Position numbers and translations under genes: made by a program. The notes below the pieces were generated by a model. The model was not told where the DNA came from and made no database searches. It worked only from the letters and a program-made list of their open reading frames with translations. From an uncultured Flavobacteriales bacterium (GTDB taxonomy: Bacteria > Bacteroidota > Bacteroidia > Flavobacteriales > JBLHRE01): 44,968 nucleotides of DNA. Within the stretch, counting starts at the first letter, position 1. The number at the start of each line of letters is the position of its first letter. Where the stretch lies: assembly GCA_937139155.1 (NCBI GenBank), contig CAKZPI010000032.1, positions 1 through 44,968 on the forward strand, read 5' to 3'. This document shows positions 1 through 7,708 of the stretch, piece by piece.

Positions 1-260
1 AGTAAGCCTTCCGTCAAGGGAGGTGGGAATCGGGAATCGGGAATTGGGAATCGAGGTTATGAGGGTGACTAGTGACTAGTGACTAGTGACTGGATGTACT
101 GAAAATGAGCATCCTAACACCTAAATCAGCCATATGGCTTTTGAGGTACTAGGAAATAGGTACTGGGAACTAGGAGATTTGGCTCTACTCGTAATTGAAC
201 ACCTAAACGCCTCAACAACTCACCGACTCAACGACTCAACAACTCAACGCCTAAACAGGA
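1..260. repeat. Composite short-tandem-repeat module, copy 1
   Basis: No gene is present. The module has these parts in order: four 7-bp units GGGAATC/T at 25-52; four GACT units at 7-bp spacing (67-91); a unique stretch containing the 12-bp palindrome AGCCATATGGCT (128-139); four 7-bp units of the type GTACTAG/GAAATAG (146-173); a spacer; and 8-bp units of the type ACTCAACR (about 209-256). Bases 1-77 are identical to 385-461, bases 131-174 to 327-370, and bases 169-216 to 551-598. The near-identity of the copies points to recent duplication or gene conversion. Function unknown. Confidence 0.85.
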
Positions 261-384
261 GTGACTGGTGACTAGTGACTAGTGACTGGATGTGCTGGAA
301 ATAAGCATTTTAACACCTGAATCAACCATATGGCTTTTGAGGTACTAGGAAATAGGTACTGGGAACTAGGCGTTTGCTAGAAAT
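261..384. repeat. Composite short-tandem-repeat module, copy 2 (partial)
   Basis: This is a shortened copy. It starts with four GACT units at 7-bp spacing (263-287), continues through a diverged version of the central stretch, and ends with the GTACTAG-type heptads (about 342-369). It lacks the GGGAATC heptads and the ACTCAACR octads. The central palindrome has lost its left end here (ACCATATGGCT). Confidence 0.8.
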
Positions 385-660
385 AGTAAGCCTTCCGTCA
401 AGGGAGGTGGGAATCGGGAATCGGGAATTGGGAATCGAGGTTATGAGGGTGACTAGTGACTGAAAATGAGCATCTTAATACTTGAATCAGCCAACGACCG
501 AAAGCGAAAAGCCAGCCGTCTTTTGAGGTACTAGGAAGTAGGTACTTGGCACTAGGAGATTTGGCTCTACTCGTAATTGAACACCTAAACGCCTCAACGA
601 CTCAACAACTCAACAACTCAACGCCTCAACAACTAAACAATTAACCAGCCAATAGCCAAA
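385..660. repeat. Composite short-tandem-repeat module, copy 3
   Basis: It repeats copy 1 from its first base, with GGGAATC/T heptads at 409-436. It has only two GACT units (451-461) where copies 1 and 2 have four, and the palindrome is replaced by an unrelated stretch of about 25 bp. GTACTAG-type heptads lie at about 528-555 and a longer ACTCAACR octad run at about 592-645. The variation in unit number between otherwise near-identical copies suggests replication slippage. The array ends some 20 bp before the stop codon of the minus-strand gene at 683. Confidence 0.8.
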
Positions 661-682
661 AGCAAATAGGCAATCTCCGTGC

Positions 683-1174
683 TTACCTCTTCAGCTCTAC
701 CACCTTTAGGTCCTTGATTTCTCCGGAGTCTAGGGTGAAAAGCAAAAAGGTTCTCACTTTATGAAATCCTACCTTACCAATGGCTCCGGGATTCATGTGC
801 AATACCCCTCGCTTTGGGTCATTCATTACTTTTAGGATATGAGAATGCCCAGTGATGAATAATTTAGGCTTTTCCCTCTCAATCCATGGCCTAGATCTTT
901 GATTGTAATTTGGTGGGTACCCTCCAATATGGGTGATATATACCCGAACTCCTTCCAATTCAAAAACCAAATGCTCAGGCAATTGTGCCCTCACCTTCTG
1001 ATCGTCGATGTTTCCATAAACCCCACGCAAAGGAGCTATTTCTCTAAGCTCATCCAATAGGCTGACCCTTCCTACATCACCCGCATGCCAAATCTCATCC
1101 ACCGAGCTTAGGTGGTGAATTACCCGTTCATCCAAATGTGAATGGGTGTCTGAAATTAGTCCGATTTTCTTCAT
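683..1174 (-). CDS. YfcE/MJ0936-type metallophosphoesterase
   Basis: This 163-residue protein is a calcineurin-like phosphoesterase of the small YfcE/MJ0936 class, predicted to be a cytoplasmic divalent-metal phosphodiesterase. The metal ligands can all be followed: D9-T-H11 at the start, D33 in HAGD, N55 in GNID, H82 in THIGG, and the GHSH pair H110/H112, followed by NPGA. Its length is normal for the family. The ATG at 1174 diverges from truA, leaving only 40 bp between the two starts. The physiological substrate is unknown, as for most of the family. Confidence 0.85.
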   Translation of the reverse strand: MKKIGLISDTHSHLDERVIHHLSSVDEIWHAGDVGRVSLLDELREIAPLRGVYGNIDDQKVRAQLPEHLVFELEGVRVYITHIGGYPPNYNQRSRPWIEREKPKLFITGHSHILKVMNDPKRGVLHMNPGAIGKVGFHKVRTFLLFTLDSGEIKDLKVVELKR

Positions 1175-1214
1175 TGCTCAATACGGCGCAAAATAAGACC
1201 TTTGGCCCCGGATT

Positions 1215-1973
1215 ATGCAAAAAAATACAGGCAAAAGATATTTCCTTCGGCTTGCCTACAATGGTAAGGGGTTTAGTGGGTGGCAAAAGCAACCCAATGC
1301 TGACTCCGTACAGGCCAATCTGGAAGCTGCCTTAGAAATCCTTTTCAAAAAACCAGTTCAGCTTATTGGGGCAGGAAGAACGGATACCGGTGTGCACGCC
1401 AAAGAGATGTACGCTCATTTTGACGTGGATGAACCGCTGCCAGTTGATTTTCTGAAGGCCATGAACGGAATCATCCCCAAAGGCATTGCCATCTATGATG
1501 TGCAACAGGTAAAATCGGATGTTTCGGCTAGATTCGAAGCTATTTCTAGGTCGTATTTGTACATCATCAACCAGAAAAAAGACCCCTTTTGGGTAGATGG
1601 TTCCTACTACTTTCCTAGGTCTCTCAACCTGGAAGCAATGCGAGAAGCCATGAAAATCATTCCTCAATATTCCTCTTTCGGAGCCTTTTGCAAAGCCGGT
1701 GCGCAAAACAAAACCGACCTTTGCCAGATTAGTGACTTGAGAATGGAGGAGGATGGATATTTTTTGAACATTTCAATCACCGCCAATCGGTTTTTACGTA
1801 ATATGGTCAGGGCCATTGTGGGTACTCTAATTGAAGTTGGAGAAGGAAAGCTGAATCCACAAGACCTACATAAAGTCATTCAAAGTGGCGATCGGAGGAA
1901 AGCTGGCTATTCAGTGCCAGCCCATGGATTGTATCTAACCCGGGTTGAGTACCCGGAGGAAATTTTTATATGA
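1215..1973 (+). CDS. truA: tRNA pseudouridine(38-40) synthase TruA
   Basis: TruA isomerises uridines 38-40 of the tRNA anticodon arm to pseudouridine. The 252-residue protein has the hallmark GRTDTGVHA motif with catalytic D57, an N-terminal LAYNGKGFSGWQ segment, and the late FLRNMVR motif that helps shape the RNA-binding cleft. Its length fits bacterial TruA. The stop codon overlaps the start of the following ABC transporter gene by 4 bp (ATGA), so the two are probably translated from one transcript. Confidence 0.96.
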   Translation: MQKNTGKRYFLRLAYNGKGFSGWQKQPNADSVQANLEAALEILFKKPVQLIGAGRTDTGVHAKEMYAHFDVDEPLPVDFLKAMNGIIPKGIAIYDVQQVKSDVSARFEAISRSYLYIINQKKDPFWVDGSYYFPRSLNLEAMREAMKIIPQYSSFGAFCKAGAQNKTDLCQISDLRMEEDGYFLNISITANRFLRNMVRAIVGTLIEVGEGKLNPQDLHKVIQSGDRRKAGYSVPAHGLYLTRVEYPEEIFI

Positions 1974-3730
1974 GCGCAGAAAAAACAGGTAATGCTTTTG
2001 ATTTTAAGGTCTTGAATAGACTTCTCGCCTATGCAAAACCCTATCGCCTAGTTTTCTGGTCGGCCGTGGTGCTAACCTTATTAGTTTCCGCCCTTGCATT
2101 GGCAAGACCCCTTCTTGTAAAATACACCCTTGATAATTACATAATTGACCCTGACCTTCACATGTTATGGGTTTTTACCCTAATTATGGTGGGCGTCTTA
2201 ATTTTAGAGTCTCTCTTTCAGTTCATCTTTATTTATGCGGCCAACTGGCTGGGCCAACAGGTGGTAATTGACCTGAGAACTTCACTTTTCAAGCATGTGA
2301 TAAGTTTTAAACTCAAATACTTTGATCGTACCCCTTTAGGAACCCTAATTACTCGTGTGGTTTCTGATATGGAAACGGTAGCCGATGTTTTCTCTCAAGG
2401 TATTTTGGTGATTTTCGGCGACCTTCTCAAATTAATTGGAGTGGTAATTGCCATGTTTGTGGTTGATTGGAGGTTGGCCCTTATAAGTCTATCTACCATC
2501 CCAATCCTACTCGTCGCCACCCGAATTTTTCAAAAAGGGATTAAATCCTCCTTTCAAATGGTTCGGAATCAAGTGGCCTATTTGAATGCCTTTGTTCAAG
2601 AACATGTCACAGGAATGAAGATTGTTCAAATCTTCAATCGGGAAAAGGCAGAAATGGATAAATTTCAGGAAATCAATAAGCTACACCGTAAGGCCCACGT
2701 GAAAAGCATCTGGCATTTTGCCATTTTCTTACCCGTGGTTGAGGTCTTATCAGCCATTTCTCTTGGTCTCATAGTTTGGTGGGGAGGCATCCGGTCTGTG
2801 GTTCACGGAGATGTAAGCCTTGGTGATATTCTGGCCTTCATTTTCTTCATAAACATGCTCTTTCGTCCGATTAGACAATTGGCCGATCGCTTCAATACCC
2901 TGCAAATGGGAATGGTGGCCTCAAACCGGGTATTCGACATTCTGGATACCAAAAGCCATATCTCTGATAATGGTGAAGAAATTATGGATGAGGTTAAAGG
3001 TAAGGTGGAGTTTGACCATGTAACCTTCGGATACAATGAGGATGAAATGGTTTTGAAAAATATTTCTTTCACGGTTAATCCGGGTGAAACCATTGCCATT
3101 GTTGGTCCTACGGGGGCTGGTAAAACTTCAATCATTAACTTGATTACCCGCCTTTATGAAATTAATAAAGGTTCCATCCGAATTGATGGTGTTGATATCA
3201 AAGACATCAAGTTAGAGTCTTTAAGAGATAAAGTGGCCGTGGTGCTTCAGGATGTTTTCCTTTACAGCGATTCCATTCGAAACAATATAACCCTGGGTGA
3301 TGACATCCCCTTTGAGTCTATTGAAGAAGCCGCCCAAGCCATTGAAGTGGATGCTTTCATCCAGTCTCTACCGGGTGGCTACGATTATAATGTAAGGGAA
3401 AGGGGGGCCATGCTTTCTGCCGGACAAAGGCAGTTAATTTCTTTCTTGAGGGCCTATGTAACAAATCCTTCCATTTTGATACTAGATGAGGCAACCTCTT
3501 CAGTGGACACCTTTACTGAACAGCTTATTCAATCTTCTATTGAAAAATTGACGGAGGGTAGAACGGCAATCATCATCGCCCACAGGCTAGCCACCATTCA
3601 ACATGCCGACAAGATTATTGTGCTTGATAAAGGGGAAATCGTGGAAGTAGGCAATCACAATGAACTCTTAGACAAAGGTGGATTCTATAGAAACCTTTAC
3701 GAAAAGCAGTTTATTGAAGCTGACCTTTAA
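1970..3730 (+). CDS. ABC exporter half-transporter, BmrD/TM288-like (catalytic Glu, altered signature)
   Basis: This 586-residue protein has an N-terminal ABC-exporter membrane domain of about six helices (residues 25-320) fused to a nucleotide-binding domain. In that domain are Walker A GPTGAGKT (379-386), Q-loop Q427, signature LSAGQ (482-486), Walker B with D506 and catalytic E507, and switch H538. The signature departs from LSGGQ while the catalytic glutamate is kept. That is the pattern of the BmrD/TM288 side of heterodimeric multidrug exporters. The reciprocal pattern is found in the protein at 27024-28790. The gene follows truA with a 4-bp overlap. Its 3' end overlaps convergent uvrA by 20 bp. 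The substrate cannot be told; lipid or drug export is possible. Confidence 0.88.
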   Translation: MSAEKTGNAFDFKVLNRLLAYAKPYRLVFWSAVVLTLLVSALALARPLLVKYTLDNYIIDPDLHMLWVFTLIMVGVLILESLFQFIFIYAANWLGQQVVIDLRTSLFKHVISFKLKYFDRTPLGTLITRVVSDMETVADVFSQGILVIFGDLLKLIGVVIAMFVVDWRLALISLSTIPILLVATRIFQKGIKSSFQMVRNQVAYLNAFVQEHVTGMKIVQIFNREKAEMDKFQEINKLHRKAHVKSIWHFAIFLPVVEVLSAISLGLIVWWGGIRSVVHGDVSLGDILAFIFFINMLFRPIRQLADRFNTLQMGMVASNRVFDILDTKSHISDNGEEIMDEVKGKVEFDHVTFGYNEDEMVLKNISFTVNPGETIAIVGPTGAGKTSIINLITRLYEINKGSIRIDGVDIKDIKLESLRDKVAVVLQDVFLYSDSIRNNITLGDDIPFESIEEAAQAIEVDAFIQSLPGGYDYNVRERGAMLSAGQRQLISFLRAYVTNPSILILDEATSSVDTFTEQLIQSSIEKLTEGRTAIIIAHRLATIQHADKIIVLDKGEIVEVGNHNELLDKGGFYRNLYEKQFIEADL

Positions 3731-6515
3731 GCTTCCATTCTTCCTTTAAGAATTGGCCGGTGTACGAACTTGGAGCCTCAATCAGCTCCTCGGGTGTGCC
3801 TTTGGCAACCAAATATCCCCCGGCTTCACCTCCTTCCGGTCCCAAGTCAAGTACATAATGGGCATTCCGAATTACATCTAAATTATGCTCAATCACCAAA
3901 ATGCTATGTCCTTGTTGCAACAATGCTTCAAAGCTTTTTAGAAGCTTATTGATGTCGTGAAAATGCAATCCGGTAGTCGGTTCATCGAAAATGAAAAGGG
4001 TGGGGGAGAATTTTTGCCTTCCATTGCCCAGAAAAGCAGCAAGTTTCACCCTCTGAGCTTCTCCTCCAGATAGAGTAGAAGAAGCTTGTCCCAGGTGAAT
4101 ATAACCCAAACCTACATCTTCCAAGGGCTGAAGTTTTTCGGCAATTTTATTTTGGTTGGAAGCTAGGAAGAATTCAATGGCTTGAGAAACGGTCATTTCT
4201 AGCACTTCATAAATGCTTTTTCCAGAAAACTCAACCTCCAGTACCTCTTCTTTGAACCGTTTTCCATTGCACTCCTCACAAGGAAGGTGAACATCGGCCA
4301 TGAACTGCATTTCAATGGTCACAGAGCCTTCACCTTCGCAAACCGGACACCGTCCCCCTTCAACATTGAAAGAAAAATGCTTGGGCTTATACCCCCGAAG
4401 TTTACTCAGTGCTTCAGAGGCATAAAGGTTCCGAATTTCGTCGTAAGCCTTGATATAAGTCACTGGATTCGACCTTGAAGATCGCCCAATGGGGTTTTGA
4501 TCTACAAATTCCACTCCGTCAATCTTATCCAAGTCTCCAGTCAAGGCCTTAAAAGGTTCAGGGCGCTCGGCATAATCGTCAAAATGCCTTCTTATGGCTG
4601 GATAAAGAGTAGATCGAATCAGAGAGCTTTTTCCAGATCCACTTACTCCGGTAACCACGGTGAATTGATTAAGCGGAATCTCAACATCGATGTTTTTCAG
4701 GTTATGCGCCCGGGCCCCGGTTAAAGAAATCTTCCCCTTAGGTTTTCTAGGCTCAATTCCTGAAATGCTCATTTCTCCATTCAGGTATTTAGAGGTAAGG
4801 CTTTCGCCGGAAGTAAGAAGTTCTTCAATATTTCCAGAAAACACAACCTCCCCTCCATGTTGACCTGCTTCCGGACCAATATCTATGACCTGGTCGGCAT
4901 GGCGGATTACCTCTTCTTCATGTTCAACTACAATTACGGTATTCCCCAGGTCTCGAAGCTGCTTTAAAACTTGCATGAGGTTGTGGGTGTCTCTAGGATG
5001 AAGTCCGATGCTTGGCTCATCAAGAATGTACATGGATCCCACCAAACTAGACCCCAAGGAAGTGGCCAAGTTGATCCGCTGCGATTCTCCCCCAGAAAGG
5101 GTTGCAGATTGCCGGTTCAGGTTTAGGTATCCCAGACCCACATCTTCCAAAAACTTAAGCCGGTTTTTAATCTCAATGAGAATCCTTTTTCCCGTTTGTT
5201 TTTCGTGGTCTGTAAAAGGAATGTCGTCAAAAATGCCTCGAAGCTTAGATACCGAAACCTCTACCATATCAGTAATGCTATAGCCATGCACTTTCACATA
5301 ATTGGCCTCGGGCTTTAAACGGGTGCCTTTACAGACTTTACATTTGGTTTTTCCCCGGTAACGGGAAAGCATAACCCGGTATTGGATTTTATAAGATTTT
5401 GACTCTACATATTCAAAGAAAGCATTAAGGCCAGGAATTCCGTCCACTCCTTCCCAAAGCATGTTTTTTTCTGTTTCGGTAAGCTCAAAAAAGGGCTTGT
5501 GAATTGGGAAACCATGATCAGCTCCGTGATGTAGCCAAGGTTTTTTCCATTCGCTCATTTTCTCTCCCCGCCAAGGCACAATGGCATCATCATAAAGACT
5601 GAGGTTTGAATTTGGAATGACAAGATTTTCATCAATGCCAATGACCGAGCCGTAACCTTCGCATTTCGGGCAAGCACCTACCGGATTGTTAAAGGTGAAT
5701 AAATGCAAGGTAGGCTCCTCAAAACTCTGTCCGTCTAGTTCAAATTTATTTGAGAATTCAAGAACCTCTTCAGGTTTAAGTCGAATTAAAAAGGCGGTTC
5801 CCTTTCCTTCAAAAAAAGCGGTCTCAATTGAGTCGGCAAGGCGGGCAATGATCTCCTCGTCATCCTTAACCTTGAGTCGGTCAATAATTAAAGAAACCGA
5901 TTTGCCAGGTTCATTTTCTAGCCATTCGTCAATTCCCATTACCTCTTTTTGGTCAACCCAAACCCTGCTGAAACCAATTTGCTGAAGAACTTGCAATTCC
6001 TCCTTTAAGCTTCGGTTATGTCCGGGTTGAATGGGGGCGGCAATCATCACCCTTTCGCCTTCCTCAAAGCTTTTGAACGTCTTGATTACATCTTTTACAT
6101 CGTGCCTCTTTACTTCCTCTCCTGATTCAGGATGGTAGGTTTTTCCAAGACGCGCAAATAGAAGTTTTAAATACTCATAGATTTCGGTGCTTGTTCCTAC
6201 GGTAGAGCGGGGGTTTCTGGTATTTACCTTTTGCTCAATGGCAATGGCCGGGGCAATTCCGTGAATATGGTCTACTTCTGGTTTGTTAAGCCTGCCAAGA
6301 AACTGTCGTGCATAGGATGAAAGACTTTCCACATACCTCCTTTGGCCTTCCGCGTAAAGCGTATCAAAAGCCAAGCTAGATTTTCCTGAGCCTGATAAAC
6401 CCGTAATCACTACCAGCTTATTGCGCAGAATTTCAACGTCAATGTTTTTTAAATTATGCAGGCGGGCCCCTTTAATCAGGATGGAGCTCTTGTTGGAAAT
6501 CTTGTTTTTTGACAT
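3711..6515 (-). CDS. uvrA: UvrABC excinuclease subunit UvrA
   Basis: UvrA is the damage-sensing ATPase of nucleotide excision repair; it loads UvrB onto lesions. The 934-residue protein has two ABC ATPase modules. The first has Walker A GLSGSGKSS (about 39-47), LSGGESQR and Walker B ILDEPSIGLH. The second has GVSGSGKSS, LSGGEAQR and IFDEPTTGLH. Zinc-binding pairs are visible as CPKC with CKVC and as CPVC with CEEC. Length and motif order are those of full bacterial UvrA. The gene is divergent from the ECF sigma gene, and a TAATTTTG -7 element lies 19 bp upstream of its start. Its last 20 bp overlap the end of the convergent ABC exporter gene. Confidence 0.97.
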   Translation of the reverse strand: MSKNKISNKSSILIKGARLHNLKNIDVEILRNKLVVITGLSGSGKSSLAFDTLYAEGQRRYVESLSSYARQFLGRLNKPEVDHIHGIAPAIAIEQKVNTRNPRSTVGTSTEIYEYLKLLFARLGKTYHPESGEEVKRHDVKDVIKTFKSFEEGERVMIAAPIQPGHNRSLKEELQVLQQIGFSRVWVDQKEVMGIDEWLENEPGKSVSLIIDRLKVKDDEEIIARLADSIETAFFEGKGTAFLIRLKPEEVLEFSNKFELDGQSFEEPTLHLFTFNNPVGACPKCEGYGSVIGIDENLVIPNSNLSLYDDAIVPWRGEKMSEWKKPWLHHGADHGFPIHKPFFELTETEKNMLWEGVDGIPGLNAFFEYVESKSYKIQYRVMLSRYRGKTKCKVCKGTRLKPEANYVKVHGYSITDMVEVSVSKLRGIFDDIPFTDHEKQTGKRILIEIKNRLKFLEDVGLGYLNLNRQSATLSGGESQRINLATSLGSSLVGSMYILDEPSIGLHPRDTHNLMQVLKQLRDLGNTVIVVEHEEEVIRHADQVIDIGPEAGQHGGEVVFSGNIEELLTSGESLTSKYLNGEMSISGIEPRKPKGKISLTGARAHNLKNIDVEIPLNQFTVVTGVSGSGKSSLIRSTLYPAIRRHFDDYAERPEPFKALTGDLDKIDGVEFVDQNPIGRSSRSNPVTYIKAYDEIRNLYASEALSKLRGYKPKHFSFNVEGGRCPVCEGEGSVTIEMQFMADVHLPCEECNGKRFKEEVLEVEFSGKSIYEVLEMTVSQAIEFFLASNQNKIAEKLQPLEDVGLGYIHLGQASSTLSGGEAQRVKLAAFLGNGRQKFSPTLFIFDEPTTGLHFHDINKLLKSFEALLQQGHSILVIEHNLDVIRNAHYVLDLGPEGGEAGGYLVAKGTPEELIEAPSSYTGQFLKEEWKLKGQLQ

Positions 6516-6534
6516 ACCGAATTTTAGGAAAGCG

Positions 6535-6542
6535 CAAAATTA
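6535..6542 (-). promoter_or_regulatory. Candidate -7 element for uvrA
   Basis: On the minus strand this reads TAATTTTG, matching the Bacteroidota housekeeping -7 consensus TAnnTTTG, 19 bp upstream of the uvrA ATG. No convincing TTG -33 element is found at the usual spacing, so this rests on the -7 box and its position. A transcript starting here would have a leader of only about 12-14 nt. Confidence 0.45.
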
Positions 6543-6552
6543 CGCATTAAGA

Positions 6553-6585
6553 TTTGGGTTTTACGGATGAGGATTGGTATATTTG
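6553..6585 (+). promoter_or_regulatory. Candidate promoter for the ECF sigma gene
   Basis: TTTG at 6553-6556 and TATATTTG at 6578-6585 are separated by 21 bp, close to the Bacteroidota -33/-7 layout. It would give a leader of about 75-80 nt before the sigma gene. The intergenic region is shared with the divergent uvrA promoter. Confidence 0.45.
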
Positions 6586-6667
6586 GGCATAGAATCCGAA
6601 AACTATACTCTATAGAAACACATCTACGCAAACTATTTTTTGACAGTAACCTAACCTGTAAACGTAG

Positions 6668-7258
6668 ATGTGTATGGAATCTTCAAACCTCAATGACAGT
6701 GCTTTGGTGTCCGCTTTTATGCAAGGGCAAGCCACAGCCATGGATCAACTGGTAAATCGCCACCAGCAAAGAATTTACTCTTATATCATGATAAGGGTAA
6801 AAGACACCGACCTAGCAAACGATATTTTTCAAGATACCTTTATCAAGGTTGTGAAAACGCTTAGAAAAGGGAAATACAATGATCAGGGAAAATTTTTACC
6901 CTGGGTTTTACGCATTGCTCATAATTTAATCATCGATCATTTTAGAAGAAATAAGCGGATGCCCATGGCTTCCTCTACCGACGACTTCAATGTGGTAGAC
7001 ATATTGGAAGATGGGGAAATGAATAGGGAAGACGTATTGATCAAAGATCAAATTGAATCTGACCTAAGAAACTTGATTGAAGAATTGCCCGAAGAACAAA
7101 AATCGGTTTTGATGATGCGGCATTATGGCGACATGAGCTTTAAGGAAATTGCCGAAATCACAGGGGTGAGTATTAATACGGCTTTGGGCCGGATGAGGTA
7201 TGCCCTAATCAACTTGAGAAAACTCATTGAAAAACATCAGGTGAATTTAATCCCGTAA
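6668..7258 (+). CDS. RNA polymerase ECF-type sigma factor
   Basis: This 196-residue sigma factor has region 2 (about residues 20-95, with DLANDIFQDTFIKV and WVLRIAHNLIIDHFRR for core binding and -10 recognition). A short acidic linker follows, then region 4 (about 135-190, EEQKSVLMMRHYGDMSFKEIAEITGV) as the -35-binding helix-turn-helix. ATG codons at 6668 and 6674 are both possible; the second gives MESSNL. A small protein resembling the cytoplasmic domain of anti-sigma factors follows 55 bp later. Divergent uvrA and downstream nth, PrxQ and recA suggest, but do not prove, a stress or repair regulon. Confidence 0.92.
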   Translation: MCMESSNLNDSALVSAFMQGQATAMDQLVNRHQQRIYSYIMIRVKDTDLANDIFQDTFIKVVKTLRKGKYNDQGKFLPWVLRIAHNLIIDHFRRNKRMPMASSTDDFNVVDILEDGEMNREDVLIKDQIESDLRNLIEELPEEQKSVLMMRHYGDMSFKEIAEITGVSINTALGRMRYALINLRKLIEKHQVNLIP

Positions 7259-7313
7259 AGGGTGCAATATGTCTTGATCAAGAGGCGTTATTCTGTAAAT
7301 CAAAATCATTTAT

Positions 7314-7580
7314 ATGGATAAAACCTCTACTCAAAACGACACCATCCGTTTCGTATTTGGTGAAATGGAAGCCAAGGAAACAAGAGACTTTGCCCTTCTG
7401 GCTTTCAAGAATGAGGACCTTATCAACGAGGTCAATGCATTGAATGAAGTTCGAGACGCAATGGAAAATTCCAACCTATCTGCCCCAAAATCGGTTCTTG
7501 ATCGAGTGAAGAATTTCGCGAGAATTTATGAACCCATTGAAATGCCAGATGAATCCCATACCGATCTCATCCTAAATTGA
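7314..7580 (+). CDS. Small anti-sigma-like protein (stand-alone, no membrane segment)
   Basis: This 88-residue acidic protein lies directly after the ECF sigma gene. The N-terminal pattern IRFVFGEMEAKETRDFALLAF, with a following helix and then VLDRVKNFAR, resembles the helical cytoplasmic domain of Bacteroidota anti-sigma factors. It lacks the HxxxCxxC zinc motif and has no membrane-spanning segment or periplasmic domain. I infer a soluble sigma-binding regulator from position and this resemblance. It could instead be an unrelated small protein. A rho-independent terminator follows at 7602-7634, so the sigma gene and this gene form a closed unit. Confidence 0.65.
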   Translation: MDKTSTQNDTIRFVFGEMEAKETRDFALLAFKNEDLINEVNALNEVRDAMENSNLSAPKSVLDRVKNFARIYEPIEMPDESHTDLILN

Positions 7581-7601
7581 GATTGAGGATAACGAATAAA
7601 G

Positions 7602-7634
7602 AATCCTGCCTGAACCTAGGGCGGGATTTTTTTT
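7602..7634 (+). terminator. Rho-independent terminator after the sigma/anti-sigma pair
   Basis: A 9-bp stem, AATCCTGCC pairing with GGCGGGATT (one G-U pair), has a 9-nt loop and runs into a tract of about nine T. Confidence 0.85.
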
Positions 7635-7697
7635 ATGCCCTCATAAGTCTGATTAAAATATCGTCAAAAATCAGTCGGAATATTGGTTGAAACCCTT

Positions 7698-7705
7698 TAT
7701 TTTTG
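7698..7705 (+). promoter_or_regulatory. -7-like element abutting the nth start codon
   Basis: TATTTTTG matches TAnnTTTG and ends 3 bp before the nth ATG at 7709. If it is used, transcription would start at or just inside the start codon, giving a leaderless mRNA. No -33 TTG stands at the normal distance, so the match may be chance in AT-rich sequence. Confidence 0.3.
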
Positions 7706-7708
7706 GGC

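Noticed and set aside
1..660. CRISPR array
   Set aside because: The repeats are tandem 7- and 8-bp units without unique spacers of constant length, and no cas gene is nearby.
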